This document shows positions 59,051 to 64,000 of a stretch of DNA of 64,000 nt, piece after piece. Below the pieces are notes generated by a model. The model had not been told where the DNA came from and searched no databases. It worked only from the letters and a program-made list of their open reading frames with translations. This DNA comes from Dermanyssus gallinae (lineage: Eukaryota > Arthropoda > Arachnida > Mesostigmata > Dermanyssidae): the NCBI GenBank assembly GCA_003439945.1, contig QVRM01001244.1:124001-188000 (forward strand). Reading direction: 5' to 3'. How positions within the stretch are numbered: the first letter of the stretch is position 1; every line of letters starts with the position of its first letter. Made by a program: the position numbers and the translations under genes.

Positions 59051-59056
59051 TTTATT
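59051..59056 (-). promoter_or_regulatory. Candidate poly(A) signal of EXOSC1
   Basis: Minus-sense AATAAA about 285 bases after the stop codon. It is the first clear hexamer I found downstream; other signals cannot be excluded. Confidence 0.4.
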
Positions 59057-59337
59057 GGATATTCATATAATTTATCAATCAGTAACACGTATCGATATGT
59101 GTACAGCGTACGTAATGCCATATGGGCATCCCATATTGACGTATTCTGTGCTCGCAAAACTGCAAATATGATACTATCTTATTATCATATAAGACAGCAC
59201 CAGTGCCTATATATACATGCGTAGCAACAATAATGCAGCACAAATGTCGTCTTATTATAAACAAGCGTCCCTAATGTGGTACTTCGACGGTCGTTGATCT
59301 AGATGTCTCGGCATAGACAACATGACGGGGCGTCGTC

Positions 59338-59444
59338 CTAAGGGTTTTTCACGGTTGGAACAACCTTGGCCACCTTGCGACACTCCTTCTCAAGGCTCTT
59401 CGGGCATTTCATCTCGGTCCAGCTGATAGGAACCATAGGTACCC
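59338..59444 (-). CDS. EXOSC1: EXOSC1 exon 5 and stop
   Basis: Acceptor tttgttag|ggg. Encodes VPMVPISWTEMKCPKSLEKE, then CRKVAKVVPTVKNP, and the TAG at 59340-59338. The CP-K...FRKVA-type end is typical of CSL4. Confidence 0.93.
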
Positions 59445-61648
59445 CTAACAAAAATGACAAACACTCGCGTTAGAATCGCCGTAAGCACTAATATAAGATA
59501 GATCCTAGACAAATTACAATATATATCCGTAACAAGGACTATAGATAGTGAGCAAATCAGCCACAAAAGGAATACATTGTACTAACGCGATAAAAAATAC
59601 TTCTGCAAAGCATTTTGCAAGTTTGATGTACTTTTTCCAGTACGAATTTCAACGGGCTGCTGATGACAACACACGCCTTAATAAACGTGGAATTTGGCCA
59701 AATAAAAATAATTTGAGGATTTTGACCTCCCAAGAATTATGGGACATTAACGCGAAGCTACACAGGTAACTGCCGCAAATGTACTTGTAGTAAGGGACAC
59801 TCCAAGTTATCCAGTAGAAAAGCAACAAAATAATATATTATATAGAAATATAATAAAAAGTACCTAACACTAAGGAGTAAGAACGCATTTTAGACCAAGA
59901 CAATTTCACATACCGCTAGTTTCGGAGAAAGCGATAACAACGCCAAGCTCATTTTCAGCTGTCGACAGGATGTAACTCATGGCATCTCCCATTGTCAACA
60001 CCTAGAAAACATTTCGACGTTTTCGTAATGTCAACATGCACACGGGCAATGAATCCTATCGGCTAAATACGATGGGCTTAAACAGGGTGGTCTAAAACGA
60101 GACGAATTTTGAATGCGATATAAGGGTATTGTAGAGCTCGTTAAAGCATTTTTTTTCAATGAGAATTTTTTTTCCCAATGGAACATGGTCTGAGAAGTCT
60201 AGGTTCGGAGTGAGAGTGATATTACTAACATTTGTGACACTGGTGTATTTGCCCGACATAGGAGGACAAAATGTACAATTGCGGGACAACAAGTCCTATG
60301 CAGAAACTAAGCACACCGTCATGTTAGTATTATAGATTATATTAGAGATTTAAATACATATCGTTGAATTTTGCAATATATATATATATATATATACGGT
60401 AATCATTGATCATTGATGTCAAATGAGGGTTTTATTACCTTGCAGTCCACGCAAAATAAATTTTTTTATACCCACCTTGGCAAGTACAACGTCGCCAGGA
60501 CGGAACGATTTAATAATCTCCACCTTATCGGTTTCAAAGGCTCTTACATCTTCTTTCCTGAAGAAACAATCACGTCAAAATAGCATACCAAAGAAACACA
60601 GAGTTTACAGAGTTGCAAACACGCTTTTATATTTAATTTCATGACTCAAACTGATTTATTGTTAAGCAACAGTATAAAGTATTTCAGAATTTGCATATTT
60701 AGGGAAACGGAACAGAAAACATAATCGGGAGTACTGCTTATAATATATGGCTGACGGCCATGTACTAAACGCAGAGACCCCTATTCTTAGCTGTATTATA
60801 CCCAACCCCTTTTTTGTAAAAGATCGTGATTATCTTAATCGTATTATGATCTTATATTTTGGCACTAACTACTTTCAGCTAAATGTGCACATTTTAGAGT
60901 AGCTTATGAGAACTGGCTGGTGCGCTGCCCTGTTTCCATCGCATGTTCCGTCAAATAACTGTACCGGCACATGAACAGCACTTTTTGTAACTATTAATTA
61001 TTGCTTCCTAATAAAGTAAGTACGATAAGTATTTTTTTGCAACCTAGCGCACGTTGTACAGCTCAGTTGGTAGCCCCCCTATGCTTAGACATGCAACCAA
61101 CAAGAACATCCATGCTGATAGACGAAAAAGAAGACCACTATAAATCAGAGCGTGCAAGATGTCGATGGCTTCTTGAGCCCTGTCCTTAAAACCAAACTTG
61201 TCAAAAAACCGTCGTAAATTATACACATCAATTACAGCTATTTATCTACATCCTTCGCGAAGCCGCACTTTCACTACCCCCCGAAGACATGCCGTTCACC
61301 ACTGAACGAGACTGAAGCGGCTCGCTCGGTTAGAAGTGAACGGACGCTCCACGACGTTGTTTATATAATAGCACTTACCGAATTACGCCTCGGAAGGGTT
61401 CCTTCAACGCAGCTTCGGCGATGCATAGAATGGCAACCTTAGCGTAACGCTGATTAATGGCCGTTACCTTGCAGGTTACAACGTCGCCTGGAGATGGCAC
61501 CGACAAACGACCCAAAGACCGCCGAACCTCCACTTGACATTTCTGAAACGCGTGAAAGTGTATATATATATGATTAGAAAACCCGTCACTGAGCGTTCGT
61601 GCGGAGACAATTGTTCACCCCGAGGTGCTAGCATATCAAACTTAAATA

Positions 61649-61692
<44 letters not shown>

Positions 61693-63365
61693 CACAACAA
61701 ATATAGCTTAATCGCGTGTTATTCATATAATTTTTTTAGACACACCAATACACAGTGATATATATACATGCACGTTGTTCAAACAGTCTTTGTTCCGTGA
61801 CAAAGGAAACCGTGTCCTTTGTCACGGTACATGAAAACAGATTGCGTGGCCGAAGTGAGTCACAGAAGCAGCACTTGTCTCTACGAATACGGATGTGAAA
61901 CGGATGCCTTTATATAACTTTGAGTTCCGTTTAATTAATAAACTAACTTAAACTGAAAGTCCGTTAACGAAATTTAATTCAAATTCAGGGAAACTGCTGA
62001 ATCCGACAAGACAATGCGTGTATACCCACGTCGAGACGCCGACGATAACAAATTCCACAGCGTCGGCCGCCACCCACGACAGTATGCAATAAACGACGTC
62101 GTCTGTCGTGCACTGCATAGTGCACAGGTGCCGGCTGTGAAAGAGCCACTAGACCTCAGCGCCAATAGTGGGTTACGACCGGACGGCAAAACTCTAACCC
62201 CTTGGTAAAGAGGTCGTCTACTTGTATGGGACGCTACCGTGTCGTGAACATTGGTCCGGAGCTACGTCGCTCGAACAAGCCAGAAAGCTGGTGCTTCTGC
62301 TTGTCTTGCGGAGGACCGCAAGTTAGCTACATACAGAGAACTCAATCCGCAGTTTATCGTCCAGCCAATTGCCATTGAAACTTACGGACCTATGGGTGAA
62401 GAAACGTCAACATTTTTCACAGAGCTTGGAAAAAGACTGAACGCAGTCACAAGAGATCCTCGTTCTGAAGAGTTCCTACTGCAGCGAGTATCGATCGAGC
62501 TTCAGCGGGGAAATGCGGCGTCAGTCGAAGGGTCCCTTCCCTCCGCCGAAGGGTTCCCTGAGATCCCGTAGGAATAGAGATGTTCCTAATACTATGTTGA
62601 TTAAATAAAACGTTTTATATCTATATCATAATCCCACCAATTTCTTAATCTTTGATTTAACATGTCTCCGTTACATTGCACTACACTCTTCTCTAGATAT
62701 TCTCAGCCCATCGCACCGAATATCGACGCGGCACTTCCTTTGCAAACTGCCAATGAAAGCACCTGCCTCAAAAACACGCCTTTGCGCGTATCCCCTGTAT
62801 TGGCTTGTATTCGATCACTTAAGTATTTTATAAATGTATGATGGAAAGCCAACATTTATGATGACTCTTATCAAAATGAATATCTTTGAAGGGGAGCGTC
62901 CCCCGGGATAGTGTAATATGAAATCCTCGGGGAGAAGATTGTTCTCGGACTGGAAGCATGTGGAGGTTTTGAAACGAAACTGGAATGTAAATTTTACCGC
63001 AACTTTTACAATGTAGCTGATAAACATGATCATAAACGTCATGAGTATATATTATAGAATGATGATTCGTTCGACTTTTACAGCAGTCTCGATCTCGACT
63101 ACGTCGACCACCCGATATACTTAAAAGATAACACCTGACTGGGCTACAAAAAGCGATGATACATAATAAAATGGAAGATCCGTGTTAAGTTGTGCAGCCG
63201 TTGACAACCAACCTTGCCATCATCCAACTTGGTTATGTGCAGAACGCCCGTAAGGCTGGCGTAGACATAGCCCTGCATAATATAGGTTCCAGACCCTGGC
63301 AGCAGCTTCGTGCTGTGAGCCGAACAGATTCGTGTGCCTGGAGTGCAAATCTCTCCCGCCAACAT
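59338..63365 (-). CDS. EXOSC1: Exosome complex component CSL4, five exons
   Basis: Joined minus-strand exons 63365-63213, 61542-61379, 60557-60476, 60001-59914 and 59444-59338 encode 197 residues (human CSL4: 195), with every intron GT...AG and in phase. CSL4 is one of the three S1-domain cap subunits of the RNA exosome, which processes and degrades RNA 3' to 5' in nucleus and cytoplasm. Visible blocks are the N-terminal domain (ICTPGTRIC; LLPGSGTYIMQGYVYASLTG), the S1 barrel (SPGDVVTCKVTAINQRYAKV; EPFRGVIRKEDVRAFETDKV; SFRPGDVVLAKV), and the C-terminal domain (ENELGVVIAFSE; MVPISWTEMKCPKSLEKE). All are close to the human protein. It converges on the MEST-like gene. Start chosen: Met at 63365, directly before the conserved N-terminal motif. 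Confidence 0.95.
59914..60001 (-). CDS. EXOSC1: EXOSC1 exon 4
   Basis: Acceptor gttttctag|gtg, donor actagcg|gtatgt. Encodes VLTMGDAMSYILSTAENELG, then VVIAFSETS. Phase 0 in, phase 1 out. Confidence 0.93.
60376..60396. repeat. (AT)n microsatellite in EXOSC1 intron 3
   Basis: AT dinucleotide run about 80 bp downstream, in minus sense, of exon 3. Confidence 0.9.
60476..60557 (-). CDS. EXOSC1: EXOSC1 exon 3 (S1 domain)
   Basis: Acceptor tttcttcag|gaa, donor gccaag|gtgggt. Encodes KEDVRAFETDKVEIIKSFRP and GDVVLAK, the most conserved stretch of CSL4. Phase 2 in, phase 0 out. Confidence 0.95.
61379..61542 (-). CDS. EXOSC1: EXOSC1 exon 2 (start of S1 domain)
   Basis: Acceptor gtttcag|aaa, donor attcg|gtaagt. 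Encodes KCQVEVRRSLGRLSVPSPGD, then VVTCKVTAINQRYAKVAIL and EPFRGVI. Phase 0 in, phase 2 out; the split Arg codon is finished by exon 3. Confidence 0.92.
61653..61691. repeat. (AT)n microsatellite in EXOSC1 intron 1
   Basis: AT dinucleotide run about 110 bp from the exon 2 acceptor. Confidence 0.95.
61795..61827. repeat. Hairpin with perfect 13-bp stem
   Basis: Arms ccgtgacaaagga (61795-61807) and tcctttgtcacgg (61815-61827) around a 7-base loop, inside EXOSC1 intron 1. Confidence 0.85.
62000..62635 (+). mobile_element. RLE-domain LINE fragment in EXOSC1 intron 1
   Basis: Plus-strand frames read FHSVGRHPRQYAINDVVCRA, then LSANSGLRPDGKTLTPW, a stop (62206-62208), RGRLLVWDATVS, then AIETYGPMGEETSTFFTEL and FLLQRVSIELQRGNAASV. 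This matches the second half of the domain intact at 37.1 kb and the C-terminus at 41.5 kb. The finger Cys residues are lost. AATAAA follows at about 62605. It is opposite to the host gene and lies wholly within the intron, so it should be spliced out. Confidence 0.75.
63213..63365 (-). CDS. EXOSC1: EXOSC1 exon 1 (N-terminal domain)
   Basis: Encodes MLAGEICTPGTRIC, then KLLPGSGTYIMQGYVYASLT and LDDGK, 51 full codons. The donor is gcaag|gttggt, a weak but GT-containing site. An upstream in-frame Met at 63419 exists but adds 18 residues with no counterpart in the family. Confidence 0.85.
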
Positions 63366-64000
63366 TGTCGATCGTCGAAGGACGTTGCTCGCGTGCGACA
63401 ACTGACGAAAAAAGCCCACCGCAAAAAAATGACGCGCTAGACCGATGTTACCTTGTTCACTTCACTTCTATTTTAGTTGTTATTACTGCCGATGCTGCTC
63501 AGAATCCGCAATCCCACAGGCATGGCACATCTATCTGCTTGCTCAATACCCGCTACCCTGCAGGCAAGATATGATGACAGTTAGGCGCTTCTACTGCAAC
63601 GCACGAGCCATTTCAACTGGCCGAATCGGAGAGAATCAAATCGCGGCGACCTCTTTCGATGTGATGATTCGGTTGTTTGAAATGGCGGTTGTTTGAAACT
63701 TGGACTACTAAAAGAGAGTTTTCTATCACACTCCTCACTCCACGCATTCAATCGCACAGCACACACTAGTTTCGTGCCGGTTCTCACTCGTTCGAATCCA
63801 ATCAATAACCATAGTTGTTATTGTTTTGGTTGTCGGCTAGCTATACAGTTCTGCGTTCTTTCCCCTTTCCGGGCCCGATCGAGAAGCCTCGTCGGATGAC
63901 TTTGTCGGCGCAGTGCTACAAGTTCGAGTTCAGTTCATTGAAGTTGAATTGATCTCTTAACCGGTCAGAACCGGTTATTTCTTCTTCGACATTGCATCGT
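63366..64000. other. Upstream region of EXOSC1
   Basis: Lies 5' of the EXOSC1 start on the minus strand and must contain its 5' UTR and promoter. No TATA box or other specific signal stands out. Open frames here show no known motif. Confidence 0.4.

Larger units (their letters stand above)
55562..59337. other. Intergenic region between two convergent genes
   Basis: Separates the stops of the MEST-like (+) and EXOSC1-like (-) genes and must hold both 3' UTRs. A minus-sense AATAAA at 59051-59056, about 285 bp past the EXOSC1 stop, is a candidate poly(A) signal. The rest is AT-rich with a few mobile-element remnants, (AT)n at 57172-57195 and (TTA)n at about 58216-58235. Confidence 0.6.

Overview
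This is a eukaryotic, repeat-rich window. It carries two host genes, both with introns, at its right end and a dense load of decayed transposable elements elsewhere. The gene structure (short exons, canonical GT/AG junctions, introns of about 0.5-2 kb), the abundant (AT)n microsatellites, tRNA-derived SINE-like repeats and several clades of non-LTR retrotransposon suggest an invertebrate metazoan. An arthropod is plausible, but the taxon cannot be fixed from this sequence alone. No bacterial operon, CRISPR array, LTR retrotransposon or virus was recognised.

Host genes. (1) 47,059-55,561 (+): an eight-exon alpha/beta-hydrolase homologous to vertebrate MEST (PEG1). It has the HGFP oxyanion motif, the HDYGD nucleophile elbow, an acid in GPADPVNP and a catalytic His in VGHYPQLE. 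Splice phases agree throughout except inside exon 5, where two one-base frame breaks near T runs must be assumed. (2) 59,338-63,365 (-): a complete five-exon homologue of the RNA exosome subunit CSL4 (EXOSC1), 197 codons with every junction in phase. The two genes converge tail to tail across about 3.8 kb.

Left part (1-36.5 kb). There is no convincing host gene. From left to right it holds low-complexity and microsatellite tracts; 3' fragments of an element with an RPDG...WD endonuclease-like domain (5.5 and 7.4 kb); a CR1/jockey-like remnant (6.8 kb); a 5'-truncated LINE with an unusual Cys/His C-terminus (8.2 kb); two kinds of tRNA-derived SINE-like repeat; a dead mariner transposase (17 kb); perfect or near-perfect palindromes (18.7, 19.1, 21.0 kb); an inverted pair of CR1-like fragments (19.6-20.7 kb); and a 3.2-kb I/R1-like LINE that lost most of its endonuclease (27.2-30.4 kb).

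Central part (37-43.2 kb). This is the most structured region: four retroelement pieces on alternating strands, separated by (TAA)n tracts. Three carry a CCHC plus RPDG...VWD domain resembling the restriction-like endonuclease of R2/R4/NeSL-type elements. The arrangement recalls the TAA-repeat insertion preference known for Dong, an R4-clade element.

Right part. Retroelement, SINE and microsatellite insertions sit in MEST introns 3-6 and EXOSC1 intron 1, but no exon is visibly interrupted by one. All retroelement and transposase reading frames seen are broken; none looks autonomous.
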